NCBI GenBank assembly: GCA_028274465.1
Contig: CM051455.1
Coordinates: 116,969,547-117,033,546 of the forward strand
Direction: 5' to 3'
Source of the DNA: Plantago ovata
Taxonomy: Eukaryota > Streptophyta > Magnoliopsida > Lamiales > Plantaginaceae
Length of the DNA stretch: 64,000 nt
Positions 43,877-56,220 of this stretch are shown here, one piece after another. The notes under the pieces are model-generated. The model saw only the letters and a program-made list of their open reading frames with translations, did no database searches and was not told the DNA's origin. Within the stretch, counting starts at the first letter, position 1; each line of letters opens with the position of its first letter. The translations under genes and the position numbers were made by a program.

Positions 43877-45963
43877 TGATAATGTATATGTCCTAGAGAC
43901 AATCCTTACTAAGGGCATGGTGCCCTTATAGAGGGCATATATGTACTATTACACAGGTCAACGTAATATAATATATGTTTGTTGCATTTTACTATTGAGT
44001 ATCGCTTTCATATTTATATTACACCAGGCTGCAACATGTCATATCTTTATTACTGTCTATATTGATATTAAACATGTCCTTCGGATAGATGACCGATCAC
44101 ACAGATAGTGGGAGCTATGTGAGTTATCATCTATCCCAAACTCTCCCTAGTCGAGGTTCATCTCGGATGTGGGGGTCTGAATGAACCAGACAAGACTAGT
44201 ATGCGTGGAGGTTATACTTGTTGGAGCAAGTGTGAGCCGATCCCACGGCCACGGAACGAATTGTTGGACAATCGAGAAACGTTCCCATAACTGTGCATAG
44301 TTGTTCGAAGAAGTTTTATCGAACAATGGAAGTACCCACCGGACACTCCCATTGATGTATACTCTACACCGAAGTGTCTGTGGGAACCGGTAAGTTGTCG
44401 AAGTGATGCCATTCATCCTTTGTACTTACAGGTTTTTATCATCACATTTGTTGCTCCATATCCTTGGTGGACCCGTCGATGTCAGCTCTGAATAAGCAGC
44501 TGACCTAAGACACGATCCAGGATTATGGCTACATACAAATGGGGGTGATAAGTGATATTGTGAAGGATTCATCTCTCAAGTGTAGCACAGGAGAGCACTG
44601 CTCATGGTCTGCATAGTTGTGTTGGTAAAGTCACTGACCAGTGCAAATGATATATTATGATGGTCATAAGTATATCCTAACCAAGCAACTCCCTGAGACG
44701 CCCGTGGATGTATTATTGGGATAGACACTTCATCGATCCTAGATACATTCGAGCAAGTCAGATGAAGGGACGTTACCATCGCCGCGTTGAGCGCAACAGG
44801 CTTCGCAACGAAAGGGTTAGCTTTGAGAAACCTCTCAAACGTCCTCACGTATTAATATTGCAAATGGAACCGTCTAGGAATTCCATGTTGCCTAGTCTAG
44901 GACTTGCTTAATACGTACGATGAGGCCCTATGGGTCACACTATGTGGTGATACAGTCTATCAGAATATCCTTGAAGATGGAATCGCAATTAATTTGGAAT
45001 TAATTGTGATTGATGGATTATAATTGATTTGGAATTAATTATAATATTTGGTGACTCAATTAATGATTTGGAATTATTAATTGAATTGGCTAATTAATTG
45101 TATTTTATGTAAATACAGTTAAAGATTATATTTTGGAAATATAATGGAGGTTTGATTAGAAAGGATATGTTAATTTAGAATTAACATATGCACTTGGGCA
45201 AAATCTACTTGGAGTTTGAATTGCCTTAGAACTATAAGTGGGTCCCAAAATTGGGACCCACCTACTGTCCCTAGGAGGCGCGCGCGCATGATAGATGAGG
45301 GGAAGGAGTTCGACTCCTTCCTCTATTAGAAATCCAAGGGATAAGTTAGATTTTCCTGATTGAGTTTTGATTTGATTGGGAATGAATCTAGGCTTGATAT
45401 TGGTTTCCTTGTGCGATAAGAATTAGATTCTTATTCCTTTACGAAGTCTAATTGCTTATGCTTTAGGCTTCTATAGACTACTATATATAGTAGACTATTA
45501 GAGAGCTTTTTACACACAGTTTCAGACATAGACTTTCACAGTTATTCTACCCAGTTTTCTTAGAGAAAATAAAAGCTCTCCCCTCCTCCCTTAGACACCC
45601 GCGCGCGCCACCTTTGCCGGAGGAATCGCCGCCCCGTCTTCTTGGTCACACAAAGAATATCCTAGCATTCTTCTGATAGGTTGTTCATCCGTGGATACCA
45701 AGGTTGAGGTTCTAGGAGCTGGAAACTAACTCTTATTGTCTTGCAGATATACGGAGTATTGTAGATATCTTCGACTTCGACGAAGGAGAAGATACACCGG
45801 AATATTACGAAGACTTGGAAGTTGCTTTGGAAGTAAGGTTAGTCTTCTAATTGACATGTTTATATATATACGACATATGCATAATTAATTAACCTGTATG
45901 TTAAGAAAAATTTTGAAATTCCGCTGCGTACCCTCGGGGTAACTCTGACCATATTTTCTTACA
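43877..45963 (+). repeat. 5' LTR of the Copia element
   Basis: 2,087 bp, TGATAATGTATATG...TTTTCTTACA. GTGGGTCCCAAAATTGGGACCCAC forms a long palindrome at about 45239-45262. TATATATA is at about 45483-45490, and GCGCGCGC stretches at 45279 and 45600. The short ORFs inside are shared by all copies of this LTR and are not taken as genes. Confidence 0.95.
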
Positions 45964-45964
45964 G

Positions 45965-45977
45965 TGGTATCAAAGCC
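45965..45977 (+). other. Primer binding site, initiator tRNA-Met type
   Basis: TGGTATCAAAGCC starts 1 nt after the LTR. The complement of the initiator tRNA-Met 3' end is TGGTATCAGAGCC, one difference. Confidence 0.85.
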
Positions 45978-46137
45978 AGGTTAATTGATTACGTATATAC
46001 GTATATATATTGTATGATATTGTAGATATGTGGATGCAATTGATTCTATGATAAATTCGATTTTCAAAGTTTTGTTTTTATATAAATTTAGAATTTATAT
46101 TTAAAAAAAAAAATTATTAAATATATATATTTGGACC

Positions 46138-46275
46138 GTACCGCCTGCGCGACGCAGGCGGCGGCCGCCCGCCTGCGTGCCGCAGGCGCTCGGGCGCTCC
46201 CCGTGCCCGCGGGCACCCGGGACCTGCAGGCGCAGGCGCCCGGCGCCGGTACCCGCGTGCCGCGGGCACTGGGGG
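46138..46275. repeat. CG-rich palindromic block in the leader
   Basis: Contains GCCTGCG-CGA-CGCAGGC, GCCTGCGTGCCGCAGGC, GTGCCCGCGGGCAC and a near-copy CGTGCCGCGGGCAC. CAGGCGC and GGCGCC words recur. Its composition contrasts sharply with AT-rich flanks. Confidence 0.8.
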
Positions 46276-46324
46276 ACGTCCCGTCCCACGTTTTCAAAAA
46301 AAAATAAAAAAACAAATAAATAAA

Positions 46325-46433
<109 letters not shown>

Positions 46434-46967
46434 CGGGTTGGACCCAAAATCGAATTTTTGAAAGTTTTGAGGATTGAATTTTATATTTGGAATATAAATA
46501 GGGGCTATTACTTTTGGTACCCCTACTATTGTTGAGTATTACAGATTAGTCCAGCTATATTTTTTATTACACGAGACTCCCTTACTAAACCAATGTAATT
46601 ACATTTTAACCCACGGATTTGACTTTCTGCGCTCTAAGCTCTGGAAATGACATTTATGCCCCCGTCGGAATTTTAGATTCTGAATTACGCTAAACAACAT
46701 GAAGTTTTATTTATTACAAATTCACCCCAAATGTTTTGACTTTTACAATATTAACACAAACAATTTATAAATTAACCCACATAATTTAGCTATATTTCAA
46801 AATAGTTTACAAATTATTTTAAAACAAACCCCTACAAAAATTGAATTTCAAAATGAGTCCCAAATTTTATTTTTTACCTTTTCTTTTTTCTTTATTAAAT
46901 AAAAATAAATAATACTAAATCATAAAAAAAAAAAAAAAAAAAAAGAAAGAGGAAGACGATGAACAGT

Positions 46968-47435
46968 AGCTCCGATCGGAGTACAAAGCTCCGATTAGGG
47001 CTCCGATCGGAGCTTGGCACAGCTCCAATCGGAGCTGTATTATACAGCTCCGATTGGAGCTGTGTTAAGCTCCAATCGGAGCTTAACACAAACACAGCTC
47101 CAATCGGAGCTGTATAACACAGCTCCGATTGGAGCTGTGCAAAGCCCCAGTTGGAGCTTAACAAAGCTCCGACTCGAGCTTAACACAGCTCCAATCGGAG
47201 CTGTGTTACACAGCTCCGATTGGAGCCGTGCAAAGCTCCAGTCGGAGCTTAACAAAGGAGCTTTGTTAAGCTCCGACTGGAGCTTTGCACGGCTCCAATC
47301 GGAGCTGTGTAACACAGCTCCGATTGGAGCTGTGCCAAGCTCCGATTGGAGCTTAACACAGCTCCAATCGGAGCTGTAAACTCCGGTACCGGAGTTCTAA
47401 CTCCGGTACCGGAGCTGTAAACTCCGGTACCGGAG
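46968..47435. repeat. Array of near-palindromic words with a 74-bp perfect inverted repeat
   Basis: About eighteen copies of AGCTCCGATCGGAGCT or one-base variants (AGCTCCAATCGGAGCT and its complement), spaced about 22-26 bp. Three copies of ACTCCGGTACCGGAGT follow. Arms 47184-47257 and 47261-47334 are exact reverse complements with a 3-nt loop. Confidence 0.93.
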
Positions 47436-48100
47436 TTGGATTTAAAACAAATGTAAAAGAAAAGAGAAAAGAAAGAAAAGAGAAAAGAAAGAAAGAGAAA
47501 AAGAAAAATAGAAAAAAGAAAAGAAAGAAAAAATGAAAAGAAATAAAAAATAGAAAATTATATAGTTAAGGGCGTGTTTGGTTGAGCGAAAATTAGAAAA
47601 CCCAACTTACCGGAGTCAACACTGGAGGTCCGGCTGGACTAGAATGTAATTCTCCGCTAATGTTGGACTAGGATGAAAAGTGAGTGCTTATAAATATGAT
47701 TTAATTGTAATTGTTTTAAACTAGAGGGGTTAAATTTAATTAGTATAAAGTTAAAGGGCTCATTTGTAATTTATCAATTTATTGTTTATTGTAAATTAGT
47801 CCTTCTACTTTTGACTTTTAGATTTAACACCTCCAAGGTTTTTAAAATTACAATTAAGTCCTTCCGGTTTTCGAAAATTGCTACTTGGTCAATAGAATTT
47901 TCGATTATTCAATCTAGTCCAAATTTTCAATTATTTCATAGAGATTATAAGTATGGGATTATAATTTTCATAATGAAATTATGAAGTCATTTGTCATCCA
48001 CATAGGCTACTACTTGTTTCATATGCTCTAAATGCTATTGTTTGACAATGCATGTTTAAAATACCATGTATTTTACATTCCGTTCGACCGCTATGCATGC

Positions 48101-48252
48101 GAGGGTAGGCGGCGCCCTCTTATATGTCGGACCGCATATTTATGTATGGGTAGGCGGCACCCATTATGTGCTTGACCGCGTTAGAACTAGAATGGATAGG
48201 CGGCATCCATTACGTGTAGACCGTTCATGCATGATGGGTAGGCGGCGCCCTT
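48101..48252 (+). repeat. Four tandem small hairpins with nearly fixed loop
   Basis: Loop TAGGCGGCG or TAGGCGGCA with stems GAGGG/CCCTC (48101-48119), ATGGG/CCCAT (48146-48164), ATGGA/TCCAT (48192-48210) and ATGGG/CCCTT (48234-48252, one mismatch). A GACCG word precedes each unit. Confidence 0.85.
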
Positions 48253-48822
48253 ATTTGTTTGTAGATGACTGATAACAACCCTCAAGCTATAAGCCCCAAC
48301 CAATATAAGTACAAAAATATATAAATGTATGTATTTCTGAGATGCTTTCCATAGGGTGCTTTAATTCTGAACTTTCATTGCGTTTTCTTGTATTGGCGAC
48401 CGCGTCTTACAGACTCGCAGTAATCGTCAGATTAGAGTAAGCCTATGGTTATGACTTACTGCATATTGTATCTAGCGACCTCGATAGGTACAATATGTAG
48501 GGCATCGGGTTAAATTAGATTTAACAACCAAGAGTTGTGTGACGCAATTGGATAGTCTTACTAGTCCTACCGGTCATATTATGCTATGCGACCAGCCCCC
48601 GTTGGAGTATAGCATAGTATGGATTTGAATCTTGGCCACTACGGTAACTTGTTGGACATTACCCGTATGTTTGTTGTTGGGGCAAGCATATGTGAAAATA
48701 GTGGGAGCTAAACAGCTAAAGGACCTTGTTGTTTAGTTATGTTGACTGTGTATTTAGAAATAATATTTCAATAGTTGATTTATTATTTTCGTTCTATATT
48801 ATTTCTCCTTAGGATATTAGAA

Positions 48823-49965
48823 ATGGCTATACCGTCCTCCGAGCTTGTTGCCAACTTGGAGTTGCAAAAGCTAACAAGACCAAACTACGTGGATTGGATC
48901 CATGAGGTACGAAAGGTGCTATGGTACAATGAGGTTGAGTACGTCTTGGACGAACCTATCCCTCCACCTCCCACTGAATTCACTACGGCAACCTATGATT
49001 GCTATTATGAATTGGAAGTGGAAAGGGCCGAGTTTGTAAAGAACTTGTTGCTGAATGCTATGTCTGACAATATGGTTGGACCATATCGAGACAAGGAACC
49101 ATATGAGATTATGAAATATCTCTCCTCATTCTTGGATGCTCCAAGGATGTGTGAAGGGTTCGAAGCTATCAAGATCATGCTTATCAAAAGGCTTGGGACA
49201 GAAGAGCTGTCGCCTGAACAAGTTAAGTCGTTGATTGACTTTCTCTTACAACTTGTTGGATATGGCTTAGATCTAGAAGCTAAGGCTTCCATTATCTTGA
49301 TCGTGCAAAGATTGTTGCAATCTATTCACAATCCCAATGTTGGGGTAGCAACAGAGTTGATTGCTGAGAGACCCATTGCCAACAGATTCCCAAGGGTCAA
49401 TCGTAGACCCAAAAGGAAGAGGGGTGGCAAGAGTGGGCGCTATCGTAGGATGGCTGAATTTCGACTTAGGATCGAGATTTGTCTCTATTGCAAGCTCAAG
49501 GGCCACTGGAAGAAAGATTGTCCTAAGCTTAGGGCAGATCAGGCTGAGAAGTCACCGGCTTCTGGCTCATGTATGTTTGTTATTAAAATGAACATGACTA
49601 CTTTTGACTCCAATGGTTGGGTATTAGATACAGCCTGTGGCTCACACATTTGTAATAATGTGCAGGGGCTAATTGATCACAGGCTAGTCAAGCAAGGTGA
49701 AATCGACTTGCATGTTGGGAACGACAATCCAGTTGAAGCCAAACGCGTTGGACGCAGCAAGATAGATTTACCTTCGGGACAATGTTTAGAACTTGATAAT
49801 GTTTATTTTGTTCCATCCATTGTCAGAAATATTATTTCCATTCCATTGTTAGACAATATGGGTTTTTCCTTTCGATTTGCGAATAATACTTGTTATTTTT
49901 CATTAAATGGTCAGTATTATGGAAAAGCTCACTTGGTGAATGGTTTATATATTTTGCAAAAGTAG
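48823..49965 (+). CDS. Copia Gag-protease
   Basis: 380 residues from the ATG at 48823. The first part (residues 1-190) is the Copia gag core, with [20 protein letters not shown] and a basic linker [13 protein letters not shown]. The CCHC knuckle has Cys220, Cys223, His228 and Cys233. The protease has [11 protein letters not shown] with catalytic Asp269 and continues through [16 protein letters not shown]. The ORF ends at TAG 49963-49965. The next ORF is in another frame and overlaps by 26 nt, so one base was probably gained or lost near 49956-49962. That break, rather than designed frameshifting, is the likelier reading because Copia elements usually have one ORF. Confidence 0.9.
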   Translation: MAIPSSELVANLELQKLTRPNYVDWIHEVRKVLWYNEVEYVLDEPIPPPPTEFTTATYDCYYELEVERAEFVKNLLLNAMSDNMVGPYRDKEPYEIMKYLSSFLDAPRMCEGFEAIKIMLIKRLGTEELSPEQVKSLIDFLLQLVGYGLDLEAKASIILIVQRLLQSIHNPNVGVATELIAERPIANRFPRVNRRPKRKRGGKSGRYRRMAEFRLRIEICLYCKLKGHWKKDCPKLRADQAEKSPASGSCMFVIKMNMTTFDSNGWVLDTACGSHICNNVQGLIDHRLVKQGEIDLHVGNDNPVEAKRVGRSKIDLPSGQCLELDNVYFVPSIVRNIISIPLLDNMGFSFRFANNTCYFSLNGQYYGKAHLVNGLYILQK

Positions 49966-52909
49966 TCTACCTTTATTTCAAATACATAACAAACAACCGT
50001 CTTCAAGTAAGAAGAATAATCCATCTTATCTATGGCATTGTCGGCTAGGCCATATCAATGAAACACGGATTCAAAGACTAAGGAAGTTGGACTACTTAGA
50101 ACCATTTGATTTTGAATCATATGGTACATGTGAATCTTGTGTTAAGGGTAAGATGACGAACAAACCTTTTGTTGGACAAGTTGTTCGTGCCACTCGCTGC
50201 TTAGAGCTCATACATACCGATGTATGTGGACCGTTTAAAGTCCATGCGCGTGGGGGTTATCCTTACTTCGTTACCTTTACTGATGATTTCTCAAGGTATG
50301 GGTATATTTATCTTATGAAGAATAAATCCGAGACCTTTGGGAAATTCAAGGAGTTTAGGAACGAGGTCGAGAATGAATTGAACCTAAGGATAGTCACTCT
50401 TCGATCAGATCGAGGAGGTGAATACCTTAGCGAAGAATTTATCGATTACTTGAAGGAAAATGGAATTCAATCGCAATGGACTCCTCCTGGAACACCACAG
50501 TTAAATGGTGTGTCTGAGAGGAGGAATCGAACCCTGTTAGACATGGTAAGATCAATGATTGGATTCTCGACTCTTCCAAAGTATCTGTGGGGATATGCAC
50601 TACAAACTGCAATCTACATTCTGAACCGTGTACCATCTAAATCAGTGGAGAAAACTCCTTATGAGTTATGGAAGGGAAAGGAGCCTTCACTAGGCTATCT
50701 TAGACCTTGGGGCTGTCCTGCAATAGTCAAACTGATGCTCACTGATAAGTTAGATGCCAAGGGTGTCAAAGTATATTTCATACGCTATCATCGTCAGACG
50801 AGAGGCTATGAATTCTATCATGCTGAAGATCACAAGTTGATCGTGTCTAGAAACGTGAAATTTTTAGAAGCTGAATACCTCGAAGAAGAGAGGTTAGATG
50901 ATATGATAGAACTTGAAGAAATTCAAGACTTTGACACGCGCGAACATGAGGTCTCTAAATCTTCTGATTTGGACTCAAGTTTAGTGGGAGCTATCGAAGC
51001 AGACAAGGGTGATGATATGACACTTGCTAGGCATGTCATAGTGAGTGGGAGTCCTGTGATTAGATCAACAGTTGAAACCACACCAATAGAACCCGTTGTC
51101 AACCAACCTGTGCAACAAGTTGCACAAGAGCAGCCTCCCGCAAGGGAACAGGGTCGCGCCCAACGACCAGCTGCATTAGTACCCACTGATAATGTTCGTG
51201 TTACACGAAGCCAGAAAAGAAAAGCACCAGAACAAGTCGAGCTCCGTAGGTCGAAGAGGATCCTAAGAGGACCTCAGAAGCAAAGCCTTATGATAGAAGA
51301 CATCAGTGAACTTGATGTTGGTTTATCAGATCGGGAAGATCCCGAGACCTACAAAGAGGCAATAATTGATATTGACTCAGACAAATGGCAAGAGGCCATG
51401 GAATTGGAAATGGATTCAAAGTACCAGAACCAAGTTTGGAACTTGGTAGACTTGCCCCAAGGGGTTAGACCAATTGGGTGCAAATGGATCTTTAAACGAA
51501 AGACAGATGCCGATGGCAAGGTACAAACGCACAAAGCTAGGCTTGTGGCGAAAGGCTACACGCAAAGGTATGGCATCGATTACGATGAAACCTTTTCACC
51601 GGTAGCAAAGTTGAAGTCCATTCGAATTCTACTTGCGATAGCTGCCTACTATGATTATGAAATCTGGCAGATGGATGTAAAGACTGCCTTCCTCAATGGC
51701 AACCTTGAGGAAGAGGTCTATATGGTACAGCCGGAAGGTTTTATTAGTAAAACCAGGCCAACTGCTGTATGCAAATTACAAAGATCCATCTATGGGCTAA
51801 AGCAAGCGTCAAGGAGCTGGAATATCCGCTTTGATGAAGCTGTCAAATCGTTTGACTTCATCAGAAGCAAGGAAGATCCCTGTGTCTACGCGAGACACAG
51901 CGACAAAGGAGTTGTTTTCATGATCATTTATGTAGATGACATTTTGATCATGGGAAACAATGTCTCTATGCTAGAAGAGACTAAAGTTTGGTTATCAAGT
52001 ACCTTCTCGATGAAGGACTTGGGTGAAGCGAACTACATCCTAGGGATCAAGATCTTTAGAGATAGATCCAAGAGGATGTTAGGAATGACACAGTCCACCT
52101 ACATCGACAAAATACTGAAGCGTTATAAGATGGACGACTCAAAGAGAGGCTTTCTCCCAGCTAGGCATGGGATTGTCTTATCAGTTAAGGATGGTCCTAA
52201 AACTGATGAAGAAAGAAATGCAATGAGTCGTGTGCCCTATGCTTCGGCAGTAGGGTCTATAATGTATGCAATGAATTGCACAAGGCCCGATGTGGCATAT
52301 GCGCTTAGTGTGACTTGTCGACACCAACAGAATCCAGGAGTACCTCACTGGACTGCTGTGAAGAACATTCTTAAGTACCTTAGACGGACTAAAGAGATGT
52401 TCTTGGTGTTTGGTGGAGAACCAGAATTAAAGATGTCTGGGTATGTCGACGCTGGATTTGAATCAGATCCTGATGACTTTAAGTCACAGACAGGATACAT
52501 ATTCAAATTGAACGGAGGAGCTGTCTGTTGGAAGAGTTCTAAGCAAGCCACAGTTGCTGACTCATCCACAGAAGCCGAGTACATTGCTTCATCAGAAGCA
52601 TCGAAAGAAGCTGTCTGGATTTCAGAGTTCTTGAAGGAATTGAGGGTTGTTCCTGCTCCCAGTCCAATAACGATTTATTGTGACAATACGGGCGTCGTCG
52701 CTCAAGCTAGGGAGCCTAGATCTACAAACAAGAACAAACATGTACTTAGAAAATATCACGTTATACGTGAGATTATAGATAGAGGAGAAGTTAGTATAGA
52801 ACGTGTCTCTACCACGGACAACGTGGCAGATCCTTTCACCAAGGTCTTATCAGTGAAAGTCCACTTAAGACATTATACTAATCTGGGCATTAGGCATAAA
52901 GGTGACTAG
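49965..52909 (+). CDS. Copia integrase, reverse transcriptase and RNase H
   Basis: Open from 49940 in frame 2; residue numbers count from there (989 codons). The GAG-pre-integrase zinc site has His33, His38 and CESC (64-67). The integrase core has Asp94 (HTDVCGP), Asp157 (RSDRGGE) and Glu193 (SERRNRT), a standard DD35E. A linker rich in Pro/Gln/Arg (about 370-470) leads to RT, with WKWIFKRK-type fingers (GCKWIFKRK), [12 protein letters not shown] and YVDD at 664-667. RNase H spans about 830-960: [22 protein letters not shown] and YCDNTG with catalytic acids present. The reading ends TGA/TAG-type at 52907-52909 (TAG), 20 bp before the 3' LTR. No internal stop, so this part could be young. Confidence 0.92.
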
Positions 52910-52918
52910 CTCTAGTCC

Positions 52919-52929
52919 AAGTGGGAGAT
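52919..52929 (+). other. Polypurine tract of the Copia element
   Basis: AAGTGGGAGAT directly before the 3' LTR. Confidence 0.8.
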
Positions 52930-54907
52930 TGATAGTGTATATGTCCTAGAGACAGTCCTTACTAAGGGCATGGTGCCCTTATAGAGGGCATATATGTACT
53001 ATTACACAGGTCAACGTAATATAATATATGTTTGTTGCATTTTACTATTGAGTATCGCTTTCATATTTATATTACACCAGGCTGCAGCATGTCATATCTT
53101 TATTACTGTCTGTATTTATATTAAACATGTCCCCTCGGATAGATGACCGATCACACAGATAGTGGGAGCTATGTGAGTTATCATCTATCCCAAACTTTCC
53201 CTAGTCGAGGTTCATCTCGGATGTGGGGGTCTGAATGAACCATACAAGACTAGTATGCGTGGAGGTTATACTTGTTGGAGCAAGTGTGAGCCGATCCCAC
53301 GGCCACGGAACGGATTGTTGGACAATCGAGAAACGTTCCCATAACTGCGCATAGTTGTTCGAAGAAGCTTTATCGAACAATGGAAGTACCCACCGGACAC
53401 TCTCATCGATGTATACTCTACACCGAAGTGTCTATGGGAACCGGTAAGTTGTCGAAGTGATGCCATTCGTCCTTTGTACTTACAGGACTTTATCATCACA
53501 TTTGTTGCCCCATATCCTTGGTGGACCCGTCGATGTCAGCTCTGAATAAGCAGATGACCTAAGACACGATCCAGGATTATGGCTACATACAAATGGGGGT
53601 GATAAGTGATTCTGTGAAGGATTCATCTCTCAAGTGTAGCACAGGAGAGCACTGCTCATGGTCTGCATAGTTGTGTCGGTAAAGTCACTGGCCAGTGCAA
53701 ATGATATATTATGATGGTCGTAAGTATATCCTAACCAAGTAACTCCCTGAGACGCCCGTGGATGTATTATTGGGATAGACACTTCATCAATCCTAGATAC
53801 ATTCGAGCAAGTCAGATGAAGGGACGTTACCATCGCCGCGTTGAGCGCAACAGGCTTCGCAACGAAAGGGTTAGCTTTGAGAAACCTGTCAAACGTCCTC
53901 ACGTATTAATATTGCAAATGGAACCGTCTAGAAATTCCATGTTGCCTACTCTAGGACTTGCTTAATACGATGAGGCCTTATGGGTCACACTATGTGGTGA
54001 TTCAGTCTATCAGAATATCCTTGAAGATGGAACCGTAATTAATTTGGAATTAATTGTGATTGATGGATTATAATTGATTTGGAATTAATTATAATATTTG
54101 GTGGCTCAATTAATGATTTGGAATTATTAATTTAATTAGCTAATTAATTGTATTTTATGTAAATACAGTTAAAGATTATATTTTGGAAATATAATGGAGG
54201 TTTGATTAGAAAGGATATGTTAATTTAGAATTAACATATGCACTTGGAAAAAATCTACTTAGAGTTTGAATTGTCTTAGAACTATAAGTGGGTCCCAAAA
54301 TTGGGACCCACCTACTGTCCCTAGGAGGCGCGCGCGCGCGCATGATGGATGAGGGGAAGGAGTTCGACTCCTTCCTCTATTAGAAGTCCAAGGGATAAGT
54401 TAGATTTTCCTGATTGAGTTTTGATTTGATTGGGAATGAATCTAGACTTGATATTGGTTTCCTTGTGCGATAAGAATTAGATTCTTATTCCTTTACGAAG
54501 TCTAATTGCTTATGCTTTAGCTTCTATAGACTACTATATATAGTAGACTATTAGAGAGCTTTTTACACACAGTTTCAGACATAGACTTTCACAGTTATTC
54601 TACCCAGTTTTCTTAGAGAAAATAAAATCTCTCCCCTCCTCCCTTAGCCACCCGCGCGCGCCACCTTTGCCGGAGGAATCGCCGCCCCGTCTTCTTGGTC
54701 ACACAAAGAATATCCTAGCATTCTTCTGATAGGCTGTTCATCCGTGGATACCAAGGTTGAGGTTCTAGGAGATGGAAACTAACTCTTATTGTCTTGCAGA
54801 TATACGGAGTATTGTAGATATCTTCGACTTCGACGAAGGAGAAGATACACCGGAATATTACGAAGACTTGGAAGCAGCTTTGGAAGTAAGGTTAGTCTTC
54901 TAATTGA

Positions 54908-56220
54908 TGATGAATGTGTATTTTACACTTTCATTCGAGTCTTTTTCACCTATTTTAGCTATCCTCTATGTTAATTTAGCTATATTTTAGTGCATTTTAT
55001 TAGAATAGTGTCACGTTTCCCTTTAGATTTTATTTTACAGGTTTTGGTTGAAATTCGAAGATTTTCGGGCGATTATATTGAAGTTGACAAGGAATTGGTA
55101 TTCCAGAAGCCTATTAGGAGTATCTGAAGGTTTCCGGATTGGATTTGGAGTCTAGGGGTCGAATCTAGAGGTTAGAAGGCCACTAGAAGTCAGAAACCGA
55201 GTCCGAAAGGGGAAGAAATCCAAAATCGCGTCGAAAACGCGGAATTCCACGAAAAACACGCCGGGCGAACCGCCGTGGAGCTAGGGCGAACCGCCCCACA
55301 TCGGGCGAACCGCCGGGCGTGTGGGGCGAACCGCCCCGTGGTAATTCGAAGCCTATATATAGTTGCTCAGTTTTCTCCGAAAATCATATCTTTCCAGACC
55401 TACTTTCTCACCTCTCTCTGTAGTTTTAGGTAGGGACTTCCCAGAGCCTGTTCTGGGGGTCCGTAGCTTAGGGGATACTTTTTCATAGCAGTTTGGAGCT
55501 CGTAGGATCGCAATCATCCGGAGATTGACAACCTTCGGTAACTTTGTATCTTACAGTTTTATTCTACTTATTTTATTATATTCTTTCAACATGTTTTCTT
55601 CTATGATTTCTGTTGATTGCATGCCTATTATGAGTAGCTAAACTTATCGTTGGTGGTATTATGTGAATTCTTAGCGAAGGGAAGATAATCATGCTAATGG
55701 CTATATCGCGCATTATACTCCGTGTCATTGCTTTATTTCGTTGATCAGGCACAGCCTAAATTCTCGTATGTTATATTAATTATTATGCATGATTGGACAC
55801 TTGTCGACCTGGGTGCGAGTTTATCTTCGTAGTGTTGAATAATTACGGAACACATTAGGACAATAGTGATTGACTTGTCAGACCAATTATCTTCGTAGTG
55901 CTTAATATTTGTAACAGGACACTAGATTGATTCAAAGATCTCTATGCAAGACCGAGGAATTTATGCATGATTATTGACCCGTTATGCTAAGAAGGATCAT
56001 ACTATCACCAATCTCCATTATCTGCTAGAGACCCCTTTTGCCTTCTGTCTGCTGTTTTATATTCTCTTGTTAAATAGATAAAGCTAGTTATAGTCCTGAG
56101 AGAACGACACTCGAGTCATTCTACTGCTACACTACGGTTTTCGTTGTAGTTGTGGATTGCCTTTGGCTAAATAACAAATATTATTTGCTTGAATTCGGAG
56201 CACGACATCCGCGTTCATCA
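54908..56220 (+). mobile_element. Solo LTR of the gag-only Gypsy family, target duplication ATTGA
   Basis: 1,313 bp, TGATGAATGTG...GTTCATCA, flanked by ATTGA at 54903-54907 and 56221-56225. Its start (CACTTTCATTCGAGTCTTTTTC), middle (GGAGATTGACAACCTT) and end (CGACACTCGAG...GGATTGCC) match the LTRs at 8962 and 16582 with many differences, so it is a related subfamily. A GC block (55258-55337) has four GGGCGAACCGCC words, and TATATATA lies just after (about 55353). No internal region remains. Confidence 0.93.
55258..55337. repeat. Four GGGCGAACCGCC words in the solo LTR
   Basis: Copies at 55263, 55284, 55303 and 55324. Two continue to CGCCC, giving GGGCG-AAC-CGCCC hairpins. The block sits where the gag-only LTRs carry their GC hairpins. 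Confidence 0.9.

Noticed and set aside
44576-44911. ORFs on both strands in the Copia LTR, conserved at 53630-53965
   Set aside because: Conservation is explained by LTR identity; the diverged LTR at 18379-19955 does not clearly keep them open.
47014-47379. Repeat-rich ORFs on both strands
   Set aside because: The palindromic array reads open on both strands; a structural repeat, not a protein.
49940-49965. Programmed frameshift between Copia gag-protease and pol
   Set aside because: Copia elements normally use one ORF and no clear slippery heptamer with downstream structure is seen; a simple indel is likelier.
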